From JAAXHH01 sp965248395 (lineage in GTDB: Bacteria > JAAXHH01): a DNA stretch of 64,000 nt. A program made the position numbers and the translations under genes. Shown here piece by piece: positions 27,264 to 35,859 of the stretch (positions within the stretch are counted from its first letter, which is position 1; each line of letters begins with the position of its first letter). The notes below the pieces were generated by a model. That model had not been told where the DNA came from and ran no database searches. It saw only the letters and a program-made list of their open reading frames with translations. The stretch is taken from contig OZ252103.1 in the NCBI GenBank assembly GCA_965248395.1, positions 248,001 through 312,000 on the forward strand, written 5' to 3'.

Positions 27264-27989
27264 ATGTACCTGAAGCACATGCGACCCCATCAGCTGCGCG
27301 AGGCAGTGGAACGGTGCGATCCGCTGCTGGTTCCCGCCGGCTGCATCGAGACCCATGGTCCGCACATGGCCATCGGTCACGACACGATCATCGTCGAGGA
27401 GATCTGCGCCCTGGTGGCGGAACGCACGGACGTGGTCATCTCCCCACCCTTCGATTTCGGGCCCACGGGTTATGCGCTGGGTGGTCCCGAGGACGGAACC
27501 ATCGATCCGGACTACGAGTCCTTCGGGTCGTACGTGAAGTCCATTCTGCGCAACTTCCTGGAAATGGGCTTCCAGCGCATCTATGTAATCATCATGCACC
27601 AGGGCATGGAAGCGCCCCTGGCGCTGGCGTTCAAGAAAGCCGCGGCTGAACTGTCCTTCGAAATGGTCCTGGACGAAGGCCATCCCCGGGGATGGTGGGC
27701 CGACGCCAGGCTGTCCCGGGAGTCCCACAAATTTGGACGCGTGCATGTCCATCCCATGATCCTGCCGAAAGCCTCACCGCCGGCCGGTGGGGACCACGCA
27801 GGGTACAACGAGACTTCCTTTCTCCTGGCGACGCGCCCAGAACTGGTGGACCAGGGCCGGCTGGACGAAAACGCGCCGTGGTACTGCCGACAGGAGGAAG
27901 ATCGGAACAGCTGGACCGCCAACGCGGCCCATGGAGAAGCCATGGTCGACGCGGTCGTCAACGCCTGGGTCGATTTACTGAACAGTTAA
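27264..27989 (+). CDS. Creatininase family amidohydrolase
   Basis: This 241-residue protein of the creatininase/MftE/ArfB group has the metal-binding segment VPAGCIETHGPHMAIGHDT (E-x-H and H-D ligands), PPFDFGPTGYALGGPEDGT, and MHQG where many relatives have a glycine-rich NGHGGN loop. A later GGDHAGYNETSFLL follows. Relatives hydrolyse creatinine or related cyclic amides, or cleave formamides. The ATG at 27264 has AGGA about six bases upstream; the open frame reaches 27180 inside the PhyH gene but does not fit the family. Confidence 0.85.
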   Translation: MYLKHMRPHQLREAVERCDPLLVPAGCIETHGPHMAIGHDTIIVEEICALVAERTDVVISPPFDFGPTGYALGGPEDGTIDPDYESFGSYVKSILRNFLEMGFQRIYVIIMHQGMEAPLALAFKKAAAELSFEMVLDEGHPRGWWADARLSRESHKFGRVHVHPMILPKASPPAGGDHAGYNETSFLLATRPELVDQGRLDENAPWYCRQEEDRNSWTANAAHGEAMVDAVVNAWVDLLNS

Positions 27990-28026
27990 GTTTACTGAAA
28001 GTTAAATTGTCGAAAGGAGCATCAAA

Positions 28027-28737
28027 ATGCGGTCCATTTTCGTCGGCATCGAATACGTCGGCAAGTCTACCCTCATCGATCTGCTGGATGCCTACTACCA
28101 GAAACGAAGGCGCCGGACACATCTCGATGATCACTTCACCATCCCGGACTCGTCCCTGAGCGCCGCGTCTCGTGCCCAGTACATCCATTACCCCAACGAC
28201 GTGAAGGAACGCATGCAGCGCATGCAGCTGCACTACCACGTAGAGGTGATCAAGAACTATCCCCATACGCTGATCGCCGGCTGGCATATCGAGGAAGCCA
28301 TCTACTGCGACGTGTACGGCGACGTGGTTGGAAATCCCTACTATCCCAATTACATCCACCACAACCAGCGGCATTACGAGGGACTGGTGCTGGAAGCCCG
28401 GCTGCCCGATGTCGTGCTGATCCACCTCACGGCCGACGACGAAGCGATACGCGAACGCATGCGCACCGATCCGCACGAGTACCAGATCATAGACGAGAAG
28501 GATATTTCGGATATTAAAAAACGCTTTGAGGATGAAGTCGGCCAGTCGCTCCTGACACGCAACGGCCACCTCGTTACGATGGATACGACCGACAAGTCAC
28601 CGGAGGAGTCGCTGGACGAACTGCTGCTCAAGACCGAACCTCTCGTGACCGACGGAGAAATGGCCATGCGGGCCGTGCCGGTGCCTGAGGGGGATTTCCT
28701 GGTCCGGTATGAGAACGGTGTGCGGAAGACGGTGTAA
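28027..28737 (+). CDS. P-loop kinase-like protein (thymidylate/deoxynucleoside kinase fold)
   Basis: This 236-residue protein has a Walker A motif at the N-terminus (FVGIEYVGKSTLIDLL) typical of thymidylate-kinase-like proteins, a central AGWHIEEAIYCD segment, PDVVLIHLTADDEAIRERM (LID/arginine region) and a conserved-looking end MRAVPVPEGDFLVRYENG. AAGGAG stands seven bases before the ATG. It follows the creatininase gene by 37 bases. The phosphorylated substrate is not clear; it differs from true Tmk by lacking a DRY/DR-type motif that I can see. Confidence 0.7.
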   Translation: MRSIFVGIEYVGKSTLIDLLDAYYQKRRRRTHLDDHFTIPDSSLSAASRAQYIHYPNDVKERMQRMQLHYHVEVIKNYPHTLIAGWHIEEAIYCDVYGDVVGNPYYPNYIHHNQRHYEGLVLEARLPDVVLIHLTADDEAIRERMRTDPHEYQIIDEKDISDIKKRFEDEVGQSLLTRNGHLVTMDTTDKSPEESLDELLLKTEPLVTDGEMAMRAVPVPEGDFLVRYENGVRKTV

Positions 28738-28813
28738 GACGAGAAGTAGAATCAGTTTTGATTTTGTTTTATGGCCAGTACGAGATCGGTTTCCCGTTTT
28801 CGACCAATTAAGT

Positions 28814-29071
28814 ATGGACATCTTTGTTTTGGTCATAGGCTCAGTATTTACCGCATGTCTCGTAGTCGTAGCAATGGTCACGCTGTCCTGGAAGTTCTCA
28901 CAGCGGAATCAAAGCGAGATGACAGCACTTCGTGTATCCATTGATGAAATAAAAAGCGTACTGTTCGAAATCAATGGCAGGTTAGGAAGAGTTGAGGGAA
29001 GGTTGGGAAGAGTTGAGGGTCAACTAGGTTTGGACCCGATTACTGGCAGGATGAAGGACAGTGACAGTTAA
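28814..29071 (+). CDS. Small membrane-anchored coiled-coil protein, unknown
   Basis: This 85-residue protein has one N-terminal membrane helix (DIFVLVIGSVFTACLVVVAMVTLSW), then a coiled-coil-like region ending in the repeat GRLGRVEGRLGRVEGQLG, encoded by two near-identical 21-base DNA units at about 28979-29020. No clear ribosome-binding site precedes the ATG. Base composition is lower in GC than in neighbours. Function is unknown. Confidence 0.5.
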   Translation: MDIFVLVIGSVFTACLVVVAMVTLSWKFSQRNQSEMTALRVSIDEIKSVLFEINGRLGRVEGRLGRVEGQLGLDPITGRMKDSDS

Positions 29072-29333
29072 GTTATCCGAAGAAGCCAAAACGCTTGTTC
29101 GGAAGGCCTTACAGACCGGAGATGGACTGATTTTGACCGGGCAAACGTTCTCGGGTTGGTTCGTTCAGACAGGTAATTGGAATTCCGGTTTTATAAAAAG
29201 CAGCGAGGCGAATGCATGGAAAGAAGCGTTGGAGTCTCTCTGCCTGAGAAGGCTTGTGGCGTTATCAGGGGTCCATATGTATAGACTGACGTCCAAAGGC
29301 CGGGAATTGAGCGATTCGCTCAGAACCGAATAG
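29061..29333 (+). CDS. Small hypothetical protein, possibly winged-helix
   Basis: This 90-residue protein starts at a GTG that overlaps the previous gene by 11 bases. The C-terminal half (WKEALESLCLRRLVALSGVHMYRLTSKGRELSDSL) looks like the recognition helix and wing of a small winged-helix domain. No confident family assignment. Confidence 0.5.
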   Translation: MTVKLSEEAKTLVRKALQTGDGLILTGQTFSGWFVQTGNWNSGFIKSSEANAWKEALESLCLRRLVALSGVHMYRLTSKGRELSDSLRTE

Positions 29334-29373
29334 TGTCTGCCCTTGTATGCCGGGTTATTGACGCGTAAGCCTC

Positions 29374-29580
29374 ATGAAGACCGATCCTAATAAAACAACT
29401 CTAAATGAACATCTTAATGCGAGTTTAAATCGCGATGCCGGTGTCGTTGTGCATGATTCTATTGAGGGTGAACTCAGTTTACTCTATGATGCTACGGATA
29501 ATACCGTTTGGCTTTGCTGGAAGGAAAATGGGAGTATTTACATGGAGGATAATCCCTATACAGTCAAGGAGCCAGCATGA
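29374..29580 (+). CDS. Small hypothetical protein
   Basis: This 68-residue acidic protein (MKTDPNKTTLNEHL start, DNTVWLCWKENGSIYMEDNP end) has no recognised domain. Its stop overlaps an ATG (ATGA) that opens a very short frame (see the split reading frame at 29577-29659). It belongs to a run of small, lower-GC genes after the kinase gene. Confidence 0.45.
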   Translation: MKTDPNKTTLNEHLNASLNRDAGVVVHDSIEGELSLLYDATDNTVWLCWKENGSIYMEDNPYTVKEPA

Positions 29581-29659
29581 GTGAGAGCGAATTGTTGGCT
29601 TGACATTGATAACAGTGGTTGGTGCTGCTATTGTTGGATTCGCCGGACTGAGTGAATAA
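29577..29659 (+). pseudogene. Possible split small membrane peptide
   Basis: ATG at 29577 gives MSESELLA and stops. The overlapping frame from 29600 gives LTLITVVGAAIVGFAGLSE and stops at 29657-29659. Joined by a -1 shift they would be a 27-residue single-helix peptide coupled to the upstream gene. No slippery heptamer is visible, so an indel is the simpler reading. Confidence 0.25.
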
Positions 29660-29687
29660 CGATCGTTGATTTATTGGTTACATCAAG

Positions 29688-29715
29688 AAGCCCCGGGCGG
29701 AAGTCCGGGGCTTTT
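29688..29715 (+). terminator. Rho-independent terminator
   Basis: A 9-bp perfect stem (AAGCCCCGG / CCGGGGCTT) with an 8-base loop is followed by TTTT. It ends the run of small genes. On the minus strand it is also a stem just past the aminotransferase stop at 29793, so it may serve both directions. Confidence 0.8.
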
Positions 29716-29792
29716 CCATACTGGATGGTTATTCAGGGTAATAGTTCCCTTTTGAAACCCATACAGACCGGTTTGTCTAACTTGTCAGATTT

Positions 29793-30932
29793 CTACGCCG
29801 CCAGCCCCTCTCCCTGGGCTGCCCGGATGCATTCCGCGAGGATGGGTACGCCTTCGTGTATATCCTCTATTGTGGGGAAGCCGTAGGCGATACGAAGATA
29901 GGGAATGTCCTCACCCAGGGCGCTGAAACCCTGTCCGGGCGTGTAGTAGACTCCACGGCTCGCCGCCAGCTGGTGGGCCTTGCGGGTGTCCGTCGCCGAT
30001 GGGATCCGCACCCACACGAACATGCCTCCGGGTGGGTCCGTCCACCACATCTCCTCACCCAGGTCGCCGAAATGGGCCGCCAGCGATTCGACGACCGCAT
30101 CTTTACGGGCCTTCATGACGCGATTCACCTCGCGGATGTGGTCCCAGAGATGCTCGCCTAAGTATTCAGCCACGATCATGCTCGCCAGGGCGTTTGTACC
30201 GCCGTCCATCTTGTTCGCCACGATGCGCTGCTGCAGCGCCTCAGGCGCCATGAAATATCCCTGCCGCACGCCCGGTCCGAGGATCTTGGAAAAGGAGCCT
30301 ACATAGACGACCCGGTTGTCTTCATCCAACTGGTACAGGTTCGGCGGCACCGGATCGGATTGGAACACGATGTCCCCGTAGCAGTGATCGTCCACGACCA
30401 GCGTATCGTACTCCCGGGCCAGTTCGAGCAGGCGTTTCCGCCGTTCCAGCGGCAGGATGGATCCCGTGGGATTATGATGCGTGGGAATGGTATAGATGAA
30501 CTTCGGCGGCGTACCTGCTTCGACAAGCCCTTTCAATACAGACTCCAGCTCGTCTGTCATCAGGCCCTGGTCGTCGATAGGCGCCGGCGCAATGCGCATC
30601 TGCCGGCTCCTGAACACGCTCAGCGAACCACCGTAGGAAAAGGATTCCGTGACAATCGTGTTTCCGGCAGACGCGAGGGCGTCCGTGATGAGCTGTAGCG
30701 CCTGCATGGATCCGGATGTCAGCACGATCTCCTCCAGCGGCACCGCCTGACCCGCGCTGCGCTCGAACCTTTGCGACGCGATGGCTCTCAGGGGTTCGTA
30801 ACCCCGGCCGTCCGGGTAATTCACGAGTTCCGCGCCACGGCTTGAAATGACCTTTGCGGCGGCCTCTGCCAGCGCGTCCGAGGGAAAGGACAGCGGATCG
30901 GGCCGTCCCGCGCCCAAGTTGATTTCACGCAT
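29793..30932 (-). CDS. PLP-dependent aminotransferase, class I/II (2-aminoadipate transaminase-like)
   Basis: This 379-residue fold-type I aminotransferase has LTSGSMQALQLITDAL near the cofactor phosphate, PTHHNPTGSILPLERR, VVDDHCYGDIVF (the PLP-binding aspartate) and the Schiff-base lysine in VGSFSKILGPGVRQGY. The final RIAYGF carries the substrate-carboxylate arginine. It matches the LysN/aminoadipate and valine-pyruvate-type group (MocR-like without the DNA-binding domain). The ATG at 30932 has GAGGAG seven bases upstream; the frame is open to 31016. It diverges from the ABC transporter operon. Confidence 0.9.
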   Translation of the reverse strand: MREINLGAGRPDPLSFPSDALAEAAAKVISSRGAELVNYPDGRGYEPLRAIASQRFERSAGQAVPLEEIVLTSGSMQALQLITDALASAGNTIVTESFSYGGSLSVFRSRQMRIAPAPIDDQGLMTDELESVLKGLVEAGTPPKFIYTIPTHHNPTGSILPLERRKRLLELAREYDTLVVDDHCYGDIVFQSDPVPPNLYQLDEDNRVVYVGSFSKILGPGVRQGYFMAPEALQQRIVANKMDGGTNALASMIVAEYLGEHLWDHIREVNRVMKARKDAVVESLAAHFGDLGEEMWWTDPPGGMFVWVRIPSATDTRKAHQLAASRGVYYTPGQGFSALGEDIPYLRIAYGFPTIEDIHEGVPILAECIRAAQGEGLAA

Positions 30933-31000
30933 TGATCTGCTCCTCGAGGGGTTCCTTAAGGGTTTCCGTTCCTTAGAGTCTGATGGGAAGTCAATCGGTG

Positions 31001-31030
31001 AATGTAGAGACGCCACCGCGCATCTGTCAA
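31001..31030 (-). promoter_or_regulatory. Promoter for the aminotransferase gene
   Basis: On the minus strand TTGACA (31030-31025) and TACATT (31006-31001) are 18 bases apart; the start site would be about 60 bases before the ATG at 30932. Confidence 0.5.
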
Positions 31031-31056
31031 CCGCTTATGCGGAAACCGGGGCGGCG

Positions 31057-31085
31057 TTGACAGGATATACCGCGCATCCTACATT
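31057..31085 (+). promoter_or_regulatory. Promoter for the ABC transporter operon
   Basis: TTGACA (31057-31062) and TACATT (31080-31085) are exactly 17 bases apart. It is back to back with the aminotransferase promoter, the two -35 boxes being 26 bases apart. Confidence 0.55.
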
Positions 31086-31109
31086 GAACCTACTTGTCAC
31101 CGGATCGTA

Positions 31110-31215
31110 CTGTCCGTTAGGTCCGACCAGGCCGTCTCGTCCGCCTGGTCCGTTTAGTCCGACTGGCCCATCTCGACCGTCCAGTCATACCGGTCCGTCC
31201 CGTCACCGGAACCCG
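31110..31215. repeat. GGTCCG/CCGTC low-complexity stretch in the transporter leader
   Basis: The leader before the fusion gene is built of degenerate repeats (GTCCGACC, GTCCGCCT, GTCCGTTT, GTCCGACT, and so on). It is open in the gene's frame but would encode a proline/serine-rich stretch ahead of the signal peptide, so I treat it as untranslated. Confidence 0.5.
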
Positions 31216-31236
31216 ATTTCACCGAATCATCCAACC

Positions 31237-33597
31237 ATGATCCCGTTCCGAATCTTCCTCCTGCTCGGCATGTTCATGTCGTACCCGGCCGTTGCCGGAG
31301 CGCAGGCTGATCCGGCCGTTGCCGGAGCGCAGGACCAGCCCCCCGTACGCGTCGAAATGCCGATTTTCGAGGGCGGCCAGGGCCTCGAATTTTTCTTCGA
31401 AGCCGCCCGGACCTACGAACAGGAGCATGATGGCGTACAAATCGACCTTTACGGCGATCCCCGAATACACGACAAGGTGCGGGTGCGCATCCTGGAACGG
31501 TCGTTCCCCGAGGTCACCAACGCCCGCCTGAACTACTGGGCGCTCATCCGGAACGGCGACCTGCTTCCGCTGGACGAGTTCCTCGACCAGCCCAGTTGGG
31601 AGAGCGACGGCACCTGGCGCGAATCCTTCCTTCCCGGGACCCTGTCCCAGTACACCCATGAAGGCCAGACCTACGGCATTCCCCTGATGGCCTCGGCTTA
31701 CGCCGTGTGGTACAATAAGAACCTCTTCGAAGAACACGGCTGGCAACCGGCGACCACTTGGGAGGAGTTCCTGGCACTATGCGAACAAATCAGGGCCGCC
31801 GATATGTGGCCGCTGGCCTTCCAGGGCCGGTACCCGGGGTACGTGCAGGCCGTGATCGACCACGCGTACTATCACCTTGCCGGGCCGCAACGATACACCG
31901 ACCAGAAGAACCTGCTGACCGGCAGCTTCGACAATCCCGAATTCATCGAGTCCCTCTCCCTCGCGCAGCGGATCGCGCTGAATTACTTCCAGCCGGGCGC
32001 GATGGGGATGAGCCATACGGAGTCCCAGCTCGAGTTCTTCCTGGGCCGCACGGCCATGATTTTCTGCGGTTCCTGGCTCAAGAGCGAGATGCTAGGCAAG
32101 ATACCGGACGATTTCCGCCTGGGCTCCTTCAACATCCCGATCGCGCCTGGCGGAAAGGCGGATCCCTCGGCCGTCTATGGGGGTTCCGGGTACTATTTCG
32201 TCATGAAGGAAAGCGACCACCCGCGGGAAGGGATCGAATTCCTTCGGTTCATGACCTCCCGGCGCATGGCGGGTCGGTTCAGCCGTATGCGCGATATCCC
32301 CGTGGCCGTGGCCGGCGTATCCGAGGATAACCTGTCAGACGACATGGCGGACCTGGCGGCCATGCTGAAGAATGCGGCCGTTACCTACGGCACACCGCCC
32401 GGGGAAGGATATCCGGCCATGACACAGTACTGGACCGACGCCCGGTTCCGGGTCATCACCGGCCAGACTACGCCGGAAGAAGCCGCCAGGGAACTGGAAG
32501 CAAACGCGGCCGTGGTACGGCGCCAGACCCTGTCCCCCGACGAGATCAACATCCGGCATGTATGGAAGCCCTCTCTGCTGATCGGTCTCATGGCCCTGGC
32601 CGTGATCTACTGGTCGGCCACCACCTACAAGCGCTACCGGGACCGGCGCCGCGCGGGCGCTACCCATGGAACCGGCCTTCCTTTCCTGCACAGGACCGAC
32701 CGGATCATCCTCATCGCGCCTGCCCTTCTGCTGTATTCGGTGTTCGTGATCATCCCGAGCGCAAAATCGTTTCTATGGAGCCTGAACGAATGGGATGGGC
32801 TGACCGAGATGCGGTTCACGGGCCTGCTGAACTTTGGCCGGCTGCTTTTCGAAAGCGACGGGTTCTGGATCGCGCTGAACAACAACCTTTTCATCATGTT
32901 CGTAATTCCGCTGTTCGTCATCCCCCTCTCTCTCTTCCTGGCCGTCTGCATCAGCCGCGAGATCCGGGGATCGAAGTTCTTCCGCATCGCCTTCTTCTTT
33001 CCCAACATCCTGGGGGCCGTCGCGGCGACGCTGCTCTGGATGCACCTCTACAACCCCCAGGGCGGTCCGATCAACGCCGCGCTGGTGGCGATGGGCGAGA
33101 TACTCACGGCGGTCGGCATGGCCGGTCTGGGGAGTTTGTTGCTCGCCATGGAGGGATTCGCCTGGCTTTCCCAGTCCAACCTGTACTGGGCGCTGATCCC
33201 CATGTCCATCTGGGGCGCCTGCGGTTTCAACATGATCCTCTTCCTGGCAGCCATGGAGAGCATTCCCCAGAGCCTCTACGAAGCGGCGGACATCGACGGC
33301 GCCTCTTCGTGGAGACAGTTCTGGACCATCACCCTGCCGCTGATCTGGGAAGTGCTGTCCATCTCCATCGTATTCATGGTCATCGGCGGGATGAAGGCCT
33401 TCGAGGCCATATGGCTGCTGACCAACCAGTCTCCGACCACGCAGGTGCACGTCATCGGCACGCTCATGGTCCAGGACATGTTCACCGAGTTCAAAATCGG
33501 CGAGGCCACGGCCATCGCGGTACTGCTGTTCATCATGGTCTTCTTCGGCACGGCCGCCACGCTGCGGCTCATGAGAAGGGAAACGGTGGAATTCTAA
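31237..33597 (+). CDS. Fused ABC transporter: extracellular substrate-binding protein plus MalF-type permease
   Basis: This 786-residue protein joins two normally separate subunits. Residues 1-25 form a signal peptide or anchor, and about 35-430 are a family-1 sugar-type binding protein (ARLNYWALIRNGDLLPLDEF, PLMASAYAVWYNKNLFEEHGW, TAMIFCGSWLKSEM). A linking membrane helix lies near 443-463 (LLIGLMALAVIYW). Six permease helices follow from about 490 with the ATPase-contact EAA loop YEAADIDGASSWRQFWTITLPL near 680. The start at ATG 31237 lacks a clear ribosome site. The next permease gene overlaps its stop (TAATG). No ATPase gene is close. A 27-base tandem duplication at the signal-peptide end repeats PAVAGAQ. 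Confidence 0.88.
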   Translation: MIPFRIFLLLGMFMSYPAVAGAQADPAVAGAQDQPPVRVEMPIFEGGQGLEFFFEAARTYEQEHDGVQIDLYGDPRIHDKVRVRILERSFPEVTNARLNYWALIRNGDLLPLDEFLDQPSWESDGTWRESFLPGTLSQYTHEGQTYGIPLMASAYAVWYNKNLFEEHGWQPATTWEEFLALCEQIRAADMWPLAFQGRYPGYVQAVIDHAYYHLAGPQRYTDQKNLLTGSFDNPEFIESLSLAQRIALNYFQPGAMGMSHTESQLEFFLGRTAMIFCGSWLKSEMLGKIPDDFRLGSFNIPIAPGGKADPSAVYGGSGYYFVMKESDHPREGIEFLRFMTSRRMAGRFSRMRDIPVAVAGVSEDNLSDDMADLAAMLKNAAVTYGTPPGEGYPAMTQYWTDARFRVITGQTTPEEAARELEANAAVVRRQTLSPDEINIRHVWKPSLLIGLMALAVIYWSATTYKRYRDRRRAGATHGTGLPFLHRTDRIILIAPALLLYSVFVIIPSAKSFLWSLNEWDGLTEMRFTGLLNFGRLLFESDGFWIALNNNLFIMFVIPLFVIPLSLFLAVCISREIRGSKFFRIAFFFPNILGAVAATLLWMHLYNPQGGPINAALVAMGEILTAVGMAGLGSLLLAMEGFAWLSQSNLYWALIPMSIWGACGFNMILFLAAMESIPQSLYEAADIDGASSWRQFWTITLPLIWEVLSISIVFMVIGGMKAFEAIWLLTNQSPTTQVHVIGTLMVQDMFTEFKIGEATAIAVLLFIMVFFGTAATLRLMRRETVEF
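31285..31333. repeat. Tandem duplication at the signal-peptide junction
   Basis: A 22-base unit starting CCGGCCGTTGCCGG recurs with a period of 27 bases (31285-31306, 31312-31333), so PAVAGAQ appears twice. Confidence 0.85.
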
Positions 33598-34463
33598 TGA
33601 ATCAGACTGAAGATAAGAACCGGTCTGCCGTGCGGCATCTCTTCGTGTATCCCGTCCTGCTCGCCTACCTGCTCATCGTGGTCTACCCGATGGCCTGGCT
33701 GCTGTACACGTCGCTCAAGACGGACCGGGAGATCTTCCTGGCGCCGTTCACGCTGCCGGACTGGGCAAATCTGCAGTGGATAAACTTCTCACGGGCGTGG
33801 ACGGTGGGGCAATTCGGGGACTACTTCCTGAACAGCGCGGTGCTGACGGTGCTGACGGTGATCCTCTCGCTGCTCTTCGCGGCCATGGCGGCCTATGCCC
33901 TCTCGCGGTTTCGATTCGCCGGCGCGCGGCCCCTCTTCTATTTCTTCCTGGCGGGCCTGATGGTGCCACTGCAACTGGCCATCGTGCCCCTCTTCTTCCA
34001 GATGAAGGACCTGATGCTGCTCAACTCCCGGCTGGGGCTGCTGCTCGTGTACATCGCCTTCGGGATGCCCTTCGCCATCTTCATCCTGGCGGGATTCTTC
34101 AAATCGCTGCCGTCGGGACTCCACGAATCTGCGCTGATGGACGGCGCCGGCGAACTGCGGGCCTTCTGGCACATCATGCTGCCGCTGGCCAAGCCCGCCC
34201 TGGTCACCGTTGGCATCTTCGCCTTCCTGGGCACCTGGAACGAGTTCTTCCTGGCCTTCATGTTCCTGTCGGGGGAAAACGCCGAGAACCTGCGCACGCT
34301 TCCCCTCGGACTGGCCAATATCACCATTGTGAGCCAGTACCGAAGCGACTGGGGCATGGCCTTCGCCGGCCTGGTGCTCATGATGCTGCCCACGATGGCG
34401 GTCTACGCCCTGCTCCAGCGCCAGGTGACCAAAGGCATTACGGTGGGCGCCCTCAAGGGGTGA
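33597..34463 (+). CDS. Carbohydrate ABC transporter permease (MalG-type)
   Basis: This 288-residue inner-membrane permease has six predicted helices, the N-terminal FVYPVLLAYLLIVVYPMAWLLYTSLK and the EAA loop HESALMDGAGELRAFWHIMLPLAKPAL, then LGTWNEFFLAFMFL, all typical of the MalG/CUT1 group. The ATG overlaps the stop of the fused binding protein/permease gene by one base, so translation is coupled. Together they would form the importer channel with an ATPase encoded elsewhere. Confidence 0.93.
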   Translation: MNQTEDKNRSAVRHLFVYPVLLAYLLIVVYPMAWLLYTSLKTDREIFLAPFTLPDWANLQWINFSRAWTVGQFGDYFLNSAVLTVLTVILSLLFAAMAAYALSRFRFAGARPLFYFFLAGLMVPLQLAIVPLFFQMKDLMLLNSRLGLLLVYIAFGMPFAIFILAGFFKSLPSGLHESALMDGAGELRAFWHIMLPLAKPALVTVGIFAFLGTWNEFFLAFMFLSGENAENLRTLPLGLANITIVSQYRSDWGMAFAGLVLMMLPTMAVYALLQRQVTKGITVGALKG

Positions 34464-34465
34464 TA

Positions 34466-34825
34466 CTACGGCTTCGCGATCCAGACCGGGTCTGGCGTGA
34501 TGCTCGTCTCTGGCGTGGGACCGGTGTCGGTCCACTCCTCTTCGTTCTCGAGCAGAAAACCCGGCTCGACCGACATGTCGTGGTCGCAGATGATCTGGCA
34601 GGAAAGCCGCACCTCGCCGAGGGCCCCCTTCTCGGTCAGCACGTCGCGCTCGGCCTCGGTCATCGTGCCCGGCTCACCCTCTGTGAAAGACACCCGGCAC
34701 GTCGTGCACTTGGCGTTACCGCCGCAGCGGTGGCCGATGTCGACTCCGGTTCCCTCGATGGCCAGTACGAGGCGCTGCCCCGATTCGACCTGGTTCTCCA
34801 CTCCGTTCACGGTAAGTTTCGGCAT
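34466..34825 (-). CDS. 2Fe-2S ferredoxin (plant/adrenodoxin-type fold)
   Basis: This 119-residue ferredoxin has the first three cluster ligands in HRCGGNAKCTTCRV (Cx5Cx2C) and the fourth in VRLSCQ, as in 2Fe-2S ferredoxins. The acidic C-terminal tail (LLENEEEWTDTG) is longer than usual. It would pass electrons to oxygenases or other redox enzymes, but the partner is not evident. It is convergent with the permease gene, two bases from its stop. Confidence 0.92.
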   Translation of the reverse strand: MPKLTVNGVENQVESGQRLVLAIEGTGVDIGHRCGGNAKCTTCRVSFTEGEPGTMTEAERDVLTEKGALGEVRLSCQIICDHDMSVEPGFLLENEEEWTDTGPTPETSITPDPVWIAKP

Positions 34826-34981
34826 GTTTCCACGCTCCTTTCCAGTGTGTGACAGTTTCGTGTGAATCGGTCTCTATGCGAACTGGTTGCTCAGCAATAC
34901 TTCTACAGCCTGCGACACACAGCTCCAGCCTACTACCTGTGTCCTACCGCCTGCGTCATACTGCTAACGCACATACCGCTT

Positions 34982-35779
34982 TCAACCCCCGGAAACGTAG
35001 CCCAATCGATCCCGGGAGTGTTCGATGTCCACCCAGCGGTGCGGTCCGTCGGTCACGGCGTAACACACCTCGTACACTGGGTTTTCCGTGGCTTTCAAAG
35101 CCAGTTCGATGATCTGCGTGATATCCGCCTGGCTGCACCAGACCGATCTCAGAAAGGGCTTGGTGGCCTCGTTCTGCTTGTTGACCCAGCCGATGCGCAG
35201 GCAGACGACGGACAGGTCGTGGGCGTCGTGGTAGGTCCGGCATATGCCCTCGCCCCATATCTTGCTGGCCGAATAGGGTTCCGTGGGCCTCGGCGGGTCG
35301 GTGACCTTGACGATCGGCATGGGGTCGGGCAACCCCTCGAGGCGGCCGTCCTTCAGGGACACGTAAGGTTCGTCGAACTGGCCGTAGCCCCAACTCGCCA
35401 TGACGGAACTCGCGTAGATCATCCTCTTGATGCCCGACTCGCGGCAGACCTCAAGCACGTTGTAGGTCCCCACGATATTGCTATTCTGTATCGCTTCGAA
35501 AGGCGCGCCGGGGTCGGGTACTGCGCCGAGATGGACCACCGCGTCCATGCCGGAAAGGGCCTCGGCCACGGCGTCCCGGTCGGTCAGATCCGCGAGAAAG
35601 AAGCGATCATCGGGAATCCGCATGAGCGCCTCGTCATCAATACGGTCCGATGAGGCTTTACGCCGGCCGCTGCCATAGACATCGTATTCATCCTTCGCAC
35701 TCAGATGGCGATAGGTCAGATTGCCGATCAATCCGTGCGCTCCGGTCACGTGCACCTTCAGTGGTCTTCCTTCGCTCAT
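34982..35779 (-). CDS. NAD(P)-dependent epimerase/dehydratase (extended SDR)
   Basis: This 265-residue Rossmann protein has the cofactor loop VTGAHGLIGNL, DAVVHLGAVPDPGAPFEAIQNSNIVGTYNVLEVC, a serine in MIYASSVMASWG, and the catalytic Y-x3-K in EPYSASKIWGE. The chain is short for the family, like the uronate-dehydrogenase-type members. The substrate is likely a sugar derivative but cannot be fixed. GGAGGAAGC sits just before the ATG. The gap to the ferredoxin gene (156 bases) holds nothing recognisable. Confidence 0.88.
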   Translation of the reverse strand: MSEGRPLKVHVTGAHGLIGNLTYRHLSAKDEYDVYGSGRRKASSDRIDDEALMRIPDDRFFLADLTDRDAVAEALSGMDAVVHLGAVPDPGAPFEAIQNSNIVGTYNVLEVCRESGIKRMIYASSVMASWGYGQFDEPYVSLKDGRLEGLPDPMPIVKVTDPPRPTEPYSASKIWGEGICRTYHDAHDLSVVCLRIGWVNKQNEATKPFLRSVWCSQADITQIIELALKATENPVYEVCYAVTDGPHRWVDIEHSRDRLGYVSGG

Positions 35780-35859
35780 TGCTTCCTCCGGTTAACTTCC
35801 GTGAATCCTTTGTACCTCCACGCGCAGTTCAGATTACGTGGAACGCGGACTGCATTTGC

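Noticed and set aside
30847..31236. N-terminal extension of the binding-protein/permease fusion
   Set aside because: It would put 130 residues, partly antisense to the aminotransferase and partly low-complexity, in front of a normal signal peptide, and the promoter lies inside it.
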